In this document: positions 1-7,566 of the stretch, piece by piece | How the letters are laid out: each line of letters opens with the position of its first letter | Numbering within the stretch: position 1 is the stretch's first letter | Assembly: GCF_013607875.1 (NCBI RefSeq) | Contig: NZ_VDES01000002.1 | Span: 513,638 to 577,637, forward strand | Length of the DNA: 64,000 nt | Direction: 5' to 3' | From: Blastomonas ursincola | GTDB taxonomy: Bacteria; Pseudomonadota; Alphaproteobacteria; Sphingomonadales; Sphingomonadaceae | Made by a program: the position numbers and the translations under genes | The notes under the pieces: generated by a model | The model's database searches: none | Seen by the model: only the letters and a program-made list of their open reading frames with translations | What the model was told of the DNA's origin: nothing

Positions 1-578
1 GGTTCGAGCTCGCGGAACGCGAGCATCTGCATCTCGCGCATATATTCGTACATGCCGACGCGCTCGGCGAGCGGCGCGAAGATGTCCATCGTCTCGCGCG
101 CGATGCGCTTGCGCTTGTCGGCGCTGGAAATGAACTTGAGCGTGCGCATGTTGTGCAGCCGGTCGGCCAGCTTGACCAGCAACACGCGCAGGTCGTTCGA
201 CATGGCGAGCAGGAACTTGCGCAGGTTCTCGGCCGCGCGCTCGTTCTCGGTCTGCGCCTCGATCTTGGAAAGCTTGGTCACGCCGTCGACCATCTCGGCT
301 ACCTTGGGGCCGAAGAGCCGTTCGACCTCCTCGATCGTGGTCAGCGTGTCTTCGACCGTATCGTGCAGCAATGCGGTGATGATGGTCTCGACGTCCATCT
401 TCAGGTCGGTCATCAGACCTGCCACCTCGATCGGATGACTGAAATACGGGTCGCCGCTGGCGCGCTTCTGGCTGCCATGCTTCTGCACGGAAAACACATA
501 GGCGCGGTTGATCAGCGCCTCGTCCGCATCGGGGTCGTATTCCTTGACCCGTTCTACCAGTTCATATTGTCTAAGCAC
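1..578 (-). CDS. RelA/SpoT bifunctional (p)ppGpp synthetase/hydrolase, N-terminal part
   Basis: Partial gene that runs off the left edge of the window; about 192 N-terminal residues are visible. The predicted enzyme makes and degrades the alarmone (p)ppGpp in the cytoplasm during the stringent response. The visible part is the N-terminal HD hydrolase domain: it contains SHPIEVAGLM and the metal-binding HDTVEDT motif, followed by KLADRLHNMRTL and APLAERVGMYE, all typical of Rsh enzymes. I chose the GTG at 576-578 because it gives the usual alphaproteobacterial beginning (MLRQYELVERV) and no upstream in-frame ATG is visible. The synthetase, TGS and ACT domains lie outside the window, so it cannot be said here whether both activities are intact. 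Confidence 0.93.
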   Translation of the reverse strand, partial: MLRQYELVERVKEYDPDADEALINRAYVFSVQKHGSQKRASGDPYFSHPIEVAGLMTDLKMDVETIITALLHDTVEDTLTTIEEVERLFGPKVAEMVDGVTKLSKIEAQTENERAAENLRKFLLAMSNDLRVLLVKLADRLHNMRTLKFISSADKRKRIARETMDIFAPLAERVGMYEYMREMQMLAFRELE

Positions 579-621
579 CTGGTGAATGTCGGTGCTTTGC
601 AAGCAATTGCAACAGAAAAAC

Positions 622-698
622 GCGCCTGTGCGAGGGGCCATGGTCGGGGTCGCTCGGGGCAAGGGACCAGGGCATCAAGGGGGTTATCGCACAGGCGC
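622..698. repeat. 12-bp perfect inverted repeat with 53-nt loop
   Basis: The 12 bases at 622-633 (gcgcctgtgcga) are the exact reverse complement of 687-698 (tcgcacaggcgc). The pair lies in the 200-bp gap between the RelA/SpoT start and the 3' end of the CC_3452-like gene. No T-run follows either arm, so it is not a clear intrinsic terminator. It could be a structured 3' end, a small RNA or a protein-binding dyad; no function is assigned. Confidence 0.4.
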
Positions 699-779
699 GG
701 CAGGTTTGCCGGGCGGCAGGGTCATGCGATGTGGGAGTATCGCAGGTCCTGGCCACCCGACCGGAAGCGGTTCGTTCGA

Positions 780-1118
780 TCAGCCCTTGGCGTTGCAGGT
801 AGCCAGCTCTTCGCCGGCCATCGCCTCGTTGCGGGTTGTAAAGGCGGTGACATCGCCCATCTTGCGAGACAGACGCGTGCAGGCGTTGATCGGGCGCGAG
901 GTCGCCTTCGATCCGGTGCACACGGTGCCTTCGCACTGCCACACGACGCCCTGGATGATCTTGGTGGTCTTTTCGACGGGCGCGGCGAGTTCTGCGGTGA
1001 AATAGCTGCTGCCCGGAGCCTGCGCGCTGGCGGTGCTCGCCTGCATCATCACCATGCTCGAAAGCGAGGCGGCGGCGACAAAAGCGATCTGGGTCAGGGT
1101 CTTGGTGAAGCGGGGCAT
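780..1118 (-). CDS. CC_3452-like small secreted protein
   Basis: Encodes 112 residues with a clear N-terminal signal peptide (residues 1 to about 33, ending near ASAQA) and a short mature domain. The mature part contains a cysteine pair (WQCEGTVCTG) followed by RPINACTRLSRKMG, which resembles a conserved family of small sphingomonad/Caulobacter proteins known only as CC_3452. It is probably exported to the periplasm; the biochemical role of the family is unknown to me. The ATG at 1118 has an AAAGGA ribosome site a few bases upstream. It is divergent from the HxlR regulator that starts at about 1282, and two dyad-symmetric sequences lie between them, so regulation by that protein is plausible but not shown. 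Confidence 0.75.
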   Translation of the reverse strand: MPRFTKTLTQIAFVAAASLSSMVMMQASTASAQAPGSSYFTAELAAPVEKTTKIIQGVVWQCEGTVCTGSKATSRPINACTRLSRKMGDVTAFTTRNEAMAGEELATCNAKG

Positions 1119-1187
1119 GGCGTGTCCTTTCTAACGGTTTTCCCGGGGAGGAAATCGGCGGGGTGCAATTTCAGTTGCGAATCACTA

Positions 1188-1222
1188 CCTATACGAATAG
1201 GTTTCGAGTTGCAACTAGAAAC
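1188..1222. promoter_or_regulatory. Two dyad elements between divergent CC_3452-like and HxlR genes
   Basis: Positions 1201-1222 form a 22-bp near-perfect palindrome (arms gtttcgagttg / caactagaaac, one mismatched pair). Immediately upstream, 1188-1201 is an inverted repeat (cctat acga atagg). They lie in the 160-bp region between divergently transcribed genes, one of which encodes a winged-helix regulator. This is the normal arrangement for an autoregulatory operator; that HxlR binds here is inference. Confidence 0.5.
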
Positions 1223-1281
1223 TGAATTTTCATTGGCAAGGCCGCATTTTTCGATAAGATGGCGGTTTGAAACTGGATTTG

Positions 1282-1821
1282 ATGATCATGACCCACGGCA
1301 ACCCCAACAAACTGCGCGAACCGCTGGCCGAGATTGCAGCCTGTTGCAGCCTGCCTCAGGCGCTCGAGACGATGGGTGAGCGCTGGTCGTTCATGATCCT
1401 GCGCGCCTCGTTCAATGGGCTGCACCATTTCGAGGAATTTCTGGAAGAGCTGGGCATTGCCCGCAACATCCTGTCCAACCGGCTGACCCGCCTGGTCGAA
1501 AGCGGCATCCTCAAGCGAGCGCCCTGTGTCGATGATCGGCGCAAGATCGAATATCGTCTCACCGACAAGGGGCTGGACCTGCTGCCGACGATGATCGCGC
1601 TGCGCCAATGGGGCGAGAAATGGGAAAGCGGCGTGCCGTCCAACCCGGTGCTGGTCGACGAGCGCGATCGCCGTCCGATCCAGCCGATCTCGATCCGCGC
1701 GCATGATGGCCGCGTGCTGACGCACCACGACCTGTGCTGGATCGATCTGGCCGATCTGAACGCCGCCGATGGCGACGACAATGACCACGATGGCGTGGTC
1801 AAGCGCATCGCGAGCATCTGA
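1282..1821 (+). CDS. HxlR-family winged-helix transcriptional regulator
   Basis: About 179 residues. The N-terminal half is an HxlR/MarR-type winged helix: a cysteine-containing entry segment (AACCSLPQALETMGERWSF), the recognition region GIARNILSNRLTRLVESG, and the wing (VDDRRKIEYRLTDKG). HxlR proteins bind DNA as dimers, often as repressors or redox/ligand sensors. The C-terminal tail of about 60 residues is longer than the minimal family domain and ends in an acidic, Asp-rich stretch. Several starts are possible (TTG 1267, ATG 1282, ATG 1288); none has a strong ribosome site and ATG 1282 is a compromise. It diverges from the CC_3452-like gene with palindromes between them, making local control of that gene the simplest hypothesis. 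Confidence 0.85.
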   Translation: MIMTHGNPNKLREPLAEIAACCSLPQALETMGERWSFMILRASFNGLHHFEEFLEELGIARNILSNRLTRLVESGILKRAPCVDDRRKIEYRLTDKGLDLLPTMIALRQWGEKWESGVPSNPVLVDERDRRPIQPISIRAHDGRVLTHHDLCWIDLADLNAADGDDNDHDGVVKRIASI

Positions 1822-1860
1822 GCGCGCGCCAGCGGACGCCGCTGGCGAGCGCTGTCGGGT

Positions 1861-2844
1861 TCAGCTCGTCGCGCGGACGATCAGTTCGGGCTCGAGCTGC
1901 ACCGGTTCGCAGATTTCGCCATCGATCTGGCGGAACACCATGTCGACCAGCATCTTCGCGCCGGCCTGCAGGTCCTGGCGGATCGTGGTCAGCGGCGGAT
2001 TGGTGTGCGCCGCCAGCATGATGTCGTCATAGCCGACGACAGCAACATCGCCCGGTACCGACAGGCCGTGCTCGGACAGCGCCCTTAGCGCGCTCATCGC
2101 CACCACATCCGAGGAGGCGAAAATGCCGTCGATGCCGGGATTTTCGTCAAGAAACGCGCTCGCCGCGCTATAGGCAGCCTCGGACGTGAGATGGATCGGC
2201 AGCGTGTGCACGCTGTGCGACAGCCCTGCCTCGGCACAGGCCTGGAGGAATCCCTGCTGGCGCTGGCCAAATTCGGGCGGACTCGGATTGCCCAAGAACA
2301 GCAGCTTGCGCTTGCCGCGTTCGATGAGGTGCCGTCCGGCGATCAGTCCGCCGCGGACATTGTCCGACCCCACGGTGACATGACGCTGGCCCTCGATCCG
2401 CGCGCCCCAGACCATCAGCGCGCGGTGCCGCTCGGCGGCCGCCTCGAGCACCTTCATCTGGTCCGACTGGCCGATGACGATCGCGCCATCCACCCTCCCG
2501 GAATCGAGCAGATCGTCCAGCCAGTGATCGCCTGACGGAATGACGCGCGAGAGCAGCAGGTCGAAATTGCGCTCGGTCAGCGCATCGGCGAGATAGCCGA
2601 GCATGGTCATGAAGAACGGATCGGACGGGTGCTGATCGACCTCATGGCCCATCGGCATGACCACGCCGATCGCCTGCGCACGACGCAGGCGGAGATTCTG
2701 GGCGACCTGATTCGGCTTGAAGCCGTGCAGGCGCGCCAGTTCGACCACGCGTTCGCGCGTCTTGGCGTTGATGATCGTCTTTCCTGCCAGCGCCCGCGAC
2801 ACCGTGGACACCGACACTCCAGCGAGCTCCGCGAGCTCCTGCAT
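1861..2844 (-). CDS. LacI-family transcriptional regulator
   Basis: 327 residues. Residues 1-22 carry the LacI helix-turn-helix (ELAGVSVSTVSRALAGK), followed by the hinge (PNQVAQNLRLRRAQ) and a periplasmic-binding-protein-like ligand domain with the usual VDGAIVIGQ, DNVRGGLIAGRHLIERG and VPGDVAVVGYDD segments. LacI proteins repress catabolic genes until a small ligand, usually a sugar or related metabolite, is bound. The only in-frame ATG (2844) begins a few residues later than in most family members; the codons upstream still resemble the family, so a noncanonical earlier start cannot be excluded. No sugar-catabolic gene sits beside it: its neighbours are HxlR and the DUF2807 operon, so its target is not evident. 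A 14-bp palindrome lies at 2973-2986, upstream of its start. Confidence 0.92.
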   Translation of the reverse strand: MQELAELAGVSVSTVSRALAGKTIINAKTRERVVELARLHGFKPNQVAQNLRLRRAQAIGVVMPMGHEVDQHPSDPFFMTMLGYLADALTERNFDLLLSRVIPSGDHWLDDLLDSGRVDGAIVIGQSDQMKVLEAAAERHRALMVWGARIEGQRHVTVGSDNVRGGLIAGRHLIERGKRKLLFLGNPSPPEFGQRQQGFLQACAEAGLSHSVHTLPIHLTSEAAYSAASAFLDENPGIDGIFASSDVVAMSALRALSEHGLSVPGDVAVVGYDDIMLAAHTNPPLTTIRQDLQAGAKMLVDMVFRQIDGEICEPVQLEPELIVRATS

Positions 2845-2972
2845 CCCGATCTTGCTGATGGTACGCGCCTTTCCCCAAAGATGCTGCGCCGCCCCCTGCC
2901 AATGGTTCTAGACACTTGGCGACGAACCGTCGAGCGTCTTGTCAGCTTCAGCTTGCGTTTTCGCTACTCCTT

Positions 2973-2986
2973 CTGTATTAATACAG
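2973..2986. promoter_or_regulatory. Perfect 14-bp palindrome ctgtattaatacag upstream of DUF2807 operon
   Basis: The sequence is a perfect 14-bp palindrome 23 bp upstream of the lipoprotein start codon at 3010, and also in the divergent region of the LacI-type gene. Its TGTATTAATACA core is the sort of site bound by small dimeric repressors such as GntR/YtrA or PadR types; LacI sites are usually GC-centred (central CG), which argues against the neighbouring LacI protein. The factor is unknown. Confidence 0.55.
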
Positions 2987-3009
2987 CAACACACGCAAGG
3001 AGTATCGTC

Positions 3010-3756
3010 ATGGCCGTCACTTGGAAACACGCTCTGGTCGCGGCTGCCGCCGCTGTCGCGGTCGCAGGCTGCAACATGGTCGACGGTGCCGAGGTGCTGA
3101 TCGAGGACGAATCGGGTGGTTCGGATGAGGGATGGTCGTCCAAATGGTCGGGCGAACCGTTCGACCGGATCACGCTGGCCGGGCCGGACAACATCAGCTT
3201 CACCACCGAAGGCGAGCATGCCGTCAGCGCGTCGGGCGACGAAAAGGCTCTGGAAAGGCTGCAATTCCGCGTTCGCGATGGCGAGCTGCGCATCCGCCGC
3301 AAGAAATCGACCTTCAGCTTCGGCGATTCGGGCGAGGCCGATATCAAGATCAGCGCGCCCGCGCTGCGCGCGCTGGTGCTGGCAGGATCGGGCTCGGCAA
3401 AGGTCGACCGGATGGAAGGCGACGAGATCAAGCTGAGCGTCGCCGGATCGGGCACGGCCGATATCGCGCAGCTGACCGCCAAGAAGCTCGACGGCGCGAT
3501 CGCGGGCAGCGGCTCGCTCAAGCTCGCGGGCAGTGCCGACAATGCCGATATCTCGATCGCGGGATCGGGAAGCGTGCTGGGCGAGCGCTTTTCCAGCCCC
3601 GCCGTCGATATTTCGATCGCCGGATCGGGCGATGTGACCATGGCGTCGGACGGTTCGGTCGATGCGGCGCTCATGGGCTCAGGCGATGTCACCATCAAGG
3701 GCAAAGCCAAGTGCAAGAGCAGCTCCATGGGTTCGGGCACGATCACCTGCGGCTGA
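3010..3756 (+). CDS. DUF2807 (head GIN domain) lipoprotein
   Basis: 248 residues. An N-terminal signal ending in AVAGC marks a lipoprotein (lipid-modified Cys about residue 20), followed by a short linker and a DUF2807 domain. That domain is built from beta-strand repeats with a recurrent AGSGS/AGSGD pattern (at least seven repeats between residues 120 and 245), expected to form a right-handed beta structure on the cell envelope. Function of the family is unknown; it is often called a putative auto-transporter adhesin head domain. AAGGAG precedes the ATG at 3010. It is the first gene of a unit with a methyltransferase and a second DUF2807 protein. The palindrome at 2973-2986 is placed to control it. 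Confidence 0.88.
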   Translation: MAVTWKHALVAAAAAVAVAGCNMVDGAEVLIEDESGGSDEGWSSKWSGEPFDRITLAGPDNISFTTEGEHAVSASGDEKALERLQFRVRDGELRIRRKKSTFSFGDSGEADIKISAPALRALVLAGSGSAKVDRMEGDEIKLSVAGSGTADIAQLTAKKLDGAIAGSGSLKLAGSADNADISIAGSGSVLGERFSSPAVDISIAGSGDVTMASDGSVDAALMGSGDVTIKGKAKCKSSSMGSGTITCG

Positions 3757-3854
3757 TCCGACGGCGCGCGCCAGGCGCAAAAGCGGTTGCATGGTCGCCA
3801 GCCATGCTAGACACTCGTCCCCGTTCCTGGCTTGCCGGGACGGGGGAGAGCGCA

Positions 3855-4511
3855 TTGACGAACAACGACAGTCCGGTAGGGGCAGCCGACCAGCCCGGTT
3901 TCTGGGACCGGCACGTGATGCCGCGCCTCATCACCTTCTGCTGCGGCCAGCCCGCCATCGCCAAGGCGCGCGGCCGCATCGTGCCGCGCGCTGAGGGCCG
4001 GGTGCTCGAACTGGGCTGCGGCGGCGGCATCAACCTCGATCATTATGATCGCGCGCGCGTCACGGCGCTCGCCGGGGTCGATCCTTCGCCGCAGCTGCTC
4101 GATACCGCGCGCGACAAGGCGAAGGCGCGCGGCTTCGACGCCGATTTCCGCGCAGGCTACGCCGAAAGCCTGCCCTTTGCAGACAGCAGCTTCGACACGG
4201 TACTCACCACCTTCACCCTGTGCTCGGTGCGCGATCCGGAAGCAGTCCTGCGCGAAATGCGCCGCGTGCTGGCGCCCGGCGGAACGATCCTGTTCCTCGA
4301 ACATGGTGCTGCACCCGATCCCGGCCCGGCACGTTGGCAGCAGCGGATCGAACCCGTGTGGAAGCGGATTGCGGGCGGATGCCATCTGACCCGCCCGGTC
4401 AGCAGCGCCCTTGCCGGTCAGGGCTTCCGGCTGAGCGGCTGCGACAGCCGCTACATGCCGAAGACCCCGCGCTTTCTCGGCTGGATCGAGATGGGCGAGG
4501 CGCGCGCATGA
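3855..4511 (+). CDS. Class I SAM-dependent methyltransferase (UbiE/METTL7-like)
   Basis: About 218 residues. The SAM-binding motif I is VLELGCGGGINLDHY, with later family features GVDPSPQLLDTAR, LPFADSSFDTVLTTFTLCSV and VLREMRRVLAPGG. The opening FWDRHVMPRLITFCCG resembles the METTL7/YcgJ-like group that methylates small or lipidic substrates; the substrate is not predictable. I prefer the TTG start at 3855 because a strong GGGGGAGAG site sits 4 bases upstream; an ATG at 3804 in the same frame has no clear ribosome site and overlaps a promoter-like TTGCAT...GCTAGACA. Its stop overlaps the start of the next gene (ATGA), so it is translationally coupled to the second DUF2807 protein. Confidence 0.87.
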   Translation: MTNNDSPVGAADQPGFWDRHVMPRLITFCCGQPAIAKARGRIVPRAEGRVLELGCGGGINLDHYDRARVTALAGVDPSPQLLDTARDKAKARGFDADFRAGYAESLPFADSSFDTVLTTFTLCSVRDPEAVLREMRRVLAPGGTILFLEHGAAPDPGPARWQQRIEPVWKRIAGGCHLTRPVSSALAGQGFRLSGCDSRYMPKTPRFLGWIEMGEARA

Positions 4512-5239
4512 AGCGGCGGCTGTTTGCGCTGGCGCTGGTGCTGCTGCTGCCCGAAGCCGCACAGGCCGCGGACAAGCGCTTCACCCTCTCGCCGTTCGAC
4601 AAGGTCCGGATCGAGGGCGATGTCGCGGTGGAGATACGCTCGGGCGCGGCGCCTTTTGCGGTGGCCAGCGGCGATCCGCGCGCGCTCGAATCGCTGTCGA
4701 TGCGGGTCCAGGGCGGCACGCTTTACATCCGCCGGGCGCGCACCAGCCTGCCTACCGAGCGCCGCTATCGCCCGAAGGCCCCCGAGGCTCTGCCGCTGGT
4801 GCGGCTCGATGCGCGCAGCGTCCAGTCGCTCACCCTGCTGGGCCATGGCAGTGCGAAGATCGATGCGCTGAGCGGCACGCGGCCCAGCGCGACCATGGAC
4901 GGCAACGGCTCGGTCGAGATCGGCGCGGTCGCGGCCGAGGCGCTGTCGCTCAACGTCAACGGCAGCGGCAGCCTGAAGATCGGCGGCAAGGCGGCCAGCG
5001 CACGCGCGGTGATGCTCGGTGACGGATTGATCGAAGGGATGGGGCTTGCCCTGGGCGCGCTCGAACTGATCGGCGAGGGGCCGGTGCGCGCCAAGCTCAG
5101 CGTCGCTGGTCCGGCGCGGATCGCGGTGAAGGGCGGGGCGGACATTGCGATCGGCGGCACACCGCAATGCACGGTGCGCCAGACCGGCACCAATGCCATC
5201 CTGTGCGGCGCAGCCGAGATTGCCGCTGCTGCCCGCTGA
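4508..5239 (+). CDS. Secreted DUF2807 (GIN domain) protein
   Basis: 243 residues with a cleavable signal peptide (residues 1 to about 20, ending EAAQA; no lipobox) and a DUF2807 beta-repeat domain. The characteristic strand repeats are present (GHGSAKIDALSG, NGNGSVEIGAVAA, NGSGSLKIGG), and the C-terminus carries two cysteines (QCTVRQ, AILCGA) like the lipoprotein encoded at 3010. It starts inside the stop codon of the methyltransferase gene. Having two envelope DUF2807 proteins, one lipidated and one soluble, flanking one methyltransferase suggests a joint envelope function; this is inference from context only. Confidence 0.86.
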   Translation: MKRRLFALALVLLLPEAAQAADKRFTLSPFDKVRIEGDVAVEIRSGAAPFAVASGDPRALESLSMRVQGGTLYIRRARTSLPTERRYRPKAPEALPLVRLDARSVQSLTLLGHGSAKIDALSGTRPSATMDGNGSVEIGAVAAEALSLNVNGSGSLKIGGKAASARAVMLGDGLIEGMGLALGALELIGEGPVRAKLSVAGPARIAVKGGADIAIGGTPQCTVRQTGTNAILCGAAEIAAAAR

Positions 5240-5248
5240 CCGGGCCGA

Positions 5249-5440
5249 TCAGCCCTTGCGGCGGTCGATGTACCAGATCACGCCGTGCAGCGCTGCGCCG
5301 CCGCCCAGGCCCGCGAGAAAGCCGATCGAGGGCTGGCCCATGAACCCGCCGATGACGGTGCCTGCCAGCGTGCCCAAAGCCATGAAAACACCACCAGCGC
5401 GGGCCGGGGGCTGACGGTTGCCTGATGTCTGATTGACCAT
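5249..5440 (-). CDS. Small glycine-rich membrane protein
   Basis: 63 residues. After a polar N-terminus (MVNQTSGNRQPPARAGG) comes a glycine-zipper-like hydrophobic segment (GTLAGTVIGGFMGQP, then FLAGLGGGAALHGVIWY) that could form one hairpin or two short membrane helices, and a basic tail (DRRKG) expected in the cytoplasm. Small GxxxG-rich proteins of this kind are common in sphingomonads and are usually of unknown function. It is convergent with the DUF2807 gene, with only 9 bp between stops. The ribosome site is weak, so the exact start is uncertain. Confidence 0.5.
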   Translation of the reverse strand: MVNQTSGNRQPPARAGGVFMALGTLAGTVIGGFMGQPSIGFLAGLGGGAALHGVIWYIDRRKG

Positions 5441-5623
5441 GACCGTGCCCTTGCCATGCGCGCGCGGCTTTTGCCACCGCCAATCGCTGCTGACACCGGG
5501 CGCAAAGCCTAACGCCCAGTTTACCATGCCGGTTGAACCTTCCTGCACGGCCAGCCTGTATCCCCATCTGGACGCGGCGCCGGCAGCTTTGCCGGCACGA
5601 GGAAAGAGGACCCGAACGCGCCC

Positions 5624-5833
5624 ATGAACCCGCCCTATATCGGAAGCCGCGAAGCCTATGAGGACGCCTGCAAGCTGCTCTCGCATTACGGCGAGACGGC
5701 GGGGATCGAGGCCTCCGACCGGGCCGAGGCAGCGCGGGCGCGCGGCAATCACATCCATTTCTGTCACTGGCGGCAGATCGAGCGGTTGCTGGTGATCCTC
5801 TCGCTCGATCAGTGCATCGGCACCATTCACTGA
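5624..5833 (+). CDS. Small conserved hypothetical protein (69 aa)
   Basis: 69 residues, soluble, with no signal peptide or membrane segment. It has an acidic, helical N-terminal half ([20 protein letters not shown]) and a His/Trp-containing C-terminal half ([20 protein letters not shown]). A GGAAAGAGG ribosome site lies upstream. I do not recognise the family by name, but composition and codon use match neighbouring real genes. It converges on recF and the two coding regions overlap by 7 bases at their 3' ends. Confidence 0.65.
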   Translation: MNPPYIGSREAYEDACKLLSHYGETAGIEASDRAEAARARGNHIHFCHWRQIERLLVILSLDQCIGTIH

Positions 5834-6909
5834 GGCGAAACCACCCCGCCGCTGACGCTCCAGTCGGCACGGCCGGATAGCGGCACCGCGTCGAACAGCG
5901 ACGCATCGGTGCCCGTCATCCACACCTGGCCCGAGCGGTCGGCGAGCTGTTCGTACAGCGCCGCGCGCCGCGCCGGGTCGAGATGGGCGGCGACCTCGTC
6001 GAGCAGCAGGATAAGGCGGCTGCCTCGGCGCTCGGCGACCAGATCGGCATGCGCCAGGATGATCGCGATCAGCATCGCCTTCTGCTCGCCGGTCGAACAA
6101 AGCGCGGCGGCTTGTCCCTTCTGCCGCATGGTGACGATCAGGTCGTCGCGATGGGGGCCTGCGAGCGCGCGGCCTGCTCCGGCATCGCGCGGCCGCCCCG
6201 ATCGCAATGCGGCGATCAGCGCCTCGACCTCGACCGGACCCTTTCGCTCCAGCGCGAGCGAAGGCTGGGCGAACGGTCCGGCTTCGAGCGCGTCGATCTG
6301 CGCATCGAGCGCTTCGAGCGTATCGGCCCGGGCCAGCGCGATCGCCGCGCCATGCTCCGCCATCCGCGCTTCCAGCGCATCGATCCAGCCGGGATCGGCG
6401 GGGCGGTCGGCAGCGAGCAGCCGGTTGCGCTCGCGCATCGCCGCCTCGTAGCGCGCGGCGTGCCGGGCATGCGCGGGGTGCAGCGCCAGCACCAGCCGGT
6501 CGAGAAACCGTCGTCTGCCGCCCGCGCTTTCCAGGAACAGCCGATCCATCGCCGGGGTCAGCCAGACAACGGCGAGCCAGTCGGCCAGGCTGTTCGCTGC
6601 CGCCGCCGCGCCATTGACGCGCACCTGCCGGCGCGATGGCGCATCCGCGCTGGTGCCTGTGCCGATGCGCACATCGTCGTCCATGAGTGCGGCGGCGACC
6701 GTGAACCCGCCGGGACCTTGCTGCCGGGCCATCTGCTGGATGTCGGCGCGGCGCATGCCCCGGCCCGGTGCGAGCAGCGAGATCGCCTCCAGGATGTTGG
6801 TCTTGCCCGCGCCATTGTCGCCCCAGATCACGTTGAACCGCGCGCCCGCCTGCAGCCGGGTCGCCTCATGGTTGCGGAACTGGGTCAGCGAGAGGGAAGA
6901 AAGCGCCAT
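5827..6909 (-). CDS. recF: DNA replication/repair protein RecF
   Basis: 360 residues. RecF is an SMC-like ATPase that binds gapped DNA and with RecO/RecR loads RecA for gap repair. The Walker A motif is GDNGAGKTN (residues about 31-39), the N-terminal strand is [13 protein letters not shown], the ABC-type signature is STGEQKAM, and the Walker B is [13 protein letters not shown], all in the expected order. The start MALSSLSL at 6909 gives the family N-terminus; an upstream in-frame extension to 6987 is not supported by family length. It is not next to dnaA, dnaN or gyrB here, a common situation in sphingomonads. Confidence 0.95.
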   Translation of the reverse strand: MALSSLSLTQFRNHEATRLQAGARFNVIWGDNGAGKTNILEAISLLAPGRGMRRADIQQMARQQGPGGFTVAAALMDDDVRIGTGTSADAPSRRQVRVNGAAAAANSLADWLAVVWLTPAMDRLFLESAGGRRRFLDRLVLALHPAHARHAARYEAAMRERNRLLAADRPADPGWIDALEARMAEHGAAIALARADTLEALDAQIDALEAGPFAQPSLALERKGPVEVEALIAALRSGRPRDAGAGRALAGPHRDDLIVTMRQKGQAAALCSTGEQKAMLIAIILAHADLVAERRGSRLILLLDEVAAHLDPARRAALYEQLADRSGQVWMTGTDASLFDAVPLSGRADWSVSGGVVSPQ

Positions 6910-7085
6910 CTGTGGCCCGCTATAGCGCCATGAACCGAGCCATGCGCGCAAAATCGGCGAGGCGCGGCACGGCGGGAATGATCCCACCCCAAAACATCGT
7001 GAATATTCCCAAAATTTCGCATTCAGCCTGCGGCAAGAAATGTTTCATCCTGTGCAAGCATCAGAAAAATATGGGTTTTTCAATC

Positions 7086-7101
7086 TGGCACGCCCTATGC
7101 A
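7086..7101 (+). promoter_or_regulatory. Sigma-54 (-24/-12) type promoter
   Basis: TGGCACGCCCTATGCA matches the sigma-54 consensus TGGCACG-RNNN-TTGCW at 14 of 16 positions, including the invariant GG and GC pairs at the correct spacing. It lies 67 bp upstream of a small-peptide gene and 243 bp upstream of pspC. Psp genes are sigma-54-dependent in other proteobacteria, and this window encodes RpoN at 51677. The activator (PspF or equivalent) and its upstream binding site were not identified. Confidence 0.7.
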
Positions 7102-7167
7102 GAGTATCCGGCATCTCCCGACGGACGGACCAAAGGGACACACAGACACTCTGAAAGGACCCGCATC

Positions 7168-7296
7168 ATGTTCTCGCTCTCGCAGTTCAACACCAATCTC
7201 GTCGCTGCCGTCTGCGCTTTCGCCACCTCGGCACTTTTCATCGGACTGAGCGTAGGTCCGGCGGAAATCGGCACGATGTCGGCGATGATCGTCTGA
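7168..7296 (+). CDS. 42-aa membrane peptide upstream of pspC
   Basis: A short gene of 42 codons. The peptide (MFSLSQFNTNLVAAVCAFAT, then SALFIGLSVGPAEIGTMSAM) has one hydrophobic stretch from residue 11 to about 29 and could be a single-span inner-membrane peptide or a signal-peptide-like precursor. AAAGGA lies 8 bases before the ATG, which is a proper ribosome site. It sits between the sigma-54 promoter and pspC, 47 bp before the latter, so both are probably on one mRNA. The name of the family is not known to me; a role in membrane-stress sensing is inferred only from position. Confidence 0.6.
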   Translation: MFSLSQFNTNLVAAVCAFATSALFIGLSVGPAEIGTMSAMIV

Positions 7297-7343
7297 TCGC
7301 CCGACACGCTATCATCAATCTATCGGTTTAAAGGGGAACCATC

Positions 7344-7532
7344 ATGAACAACCGCTCTTTCCATCTCGACAAGTCGAACGGCAAGCTGATGGGCGTGTGC
7401 TCCGGCATCGCCAACTATTTCGACTGGGATGTGAACCTGATCCGCATCGCCTTCGTGCTCGCCGCATTGTTCGGCATCGGCGCACCGGTGCTGATCTATC
7501 TGGTGATCGGCCTGATCGCCTCGGACCGCTGA
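7344..7532 (+). CDS. pspC: PspC-domain envelope stress protein
   Basis: 62 residues, essentially only a PspC domain: the amphipathic start SFHLDKSNGKLMGVCSGIANYFDWDVNLIRIAF followed by a long hydrophobic helix (VLAALFGIGAPVLIYLVIGLIA). PspC is an inner-membrane protein of the phage-shock response that senses membrane damage and recruits PspA. The family signature GVCxGIAxYF is intact. It lacks the C-terminal extension of enterobacterial PspC (about 119 aa), as is common for short alphaproteobacterial versions. It is downstream of a sigma-54-type promoter and a 42-aa peptide; pspA, pspB and pspF are not in this window. Confidence 0.9.
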   Translation: MNNRSFHLDKSNGKLMGVCSGIANYFDWDVNLIRIAFVLAALFGIGAPVLIYLVIGLIASDR

Positions 7533-7566
7533 GCCGGGAGCGCTGGATGCCGGATCAGACCCCCGA

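Noticed and set aside
2973-2986. Palindrome as the operator of the neighbouring LacI-type repressor
   Set aside because: LacI-family sites normally have a central CG; this A/T-centred site suits another family better, so it was listed without naming LacI.
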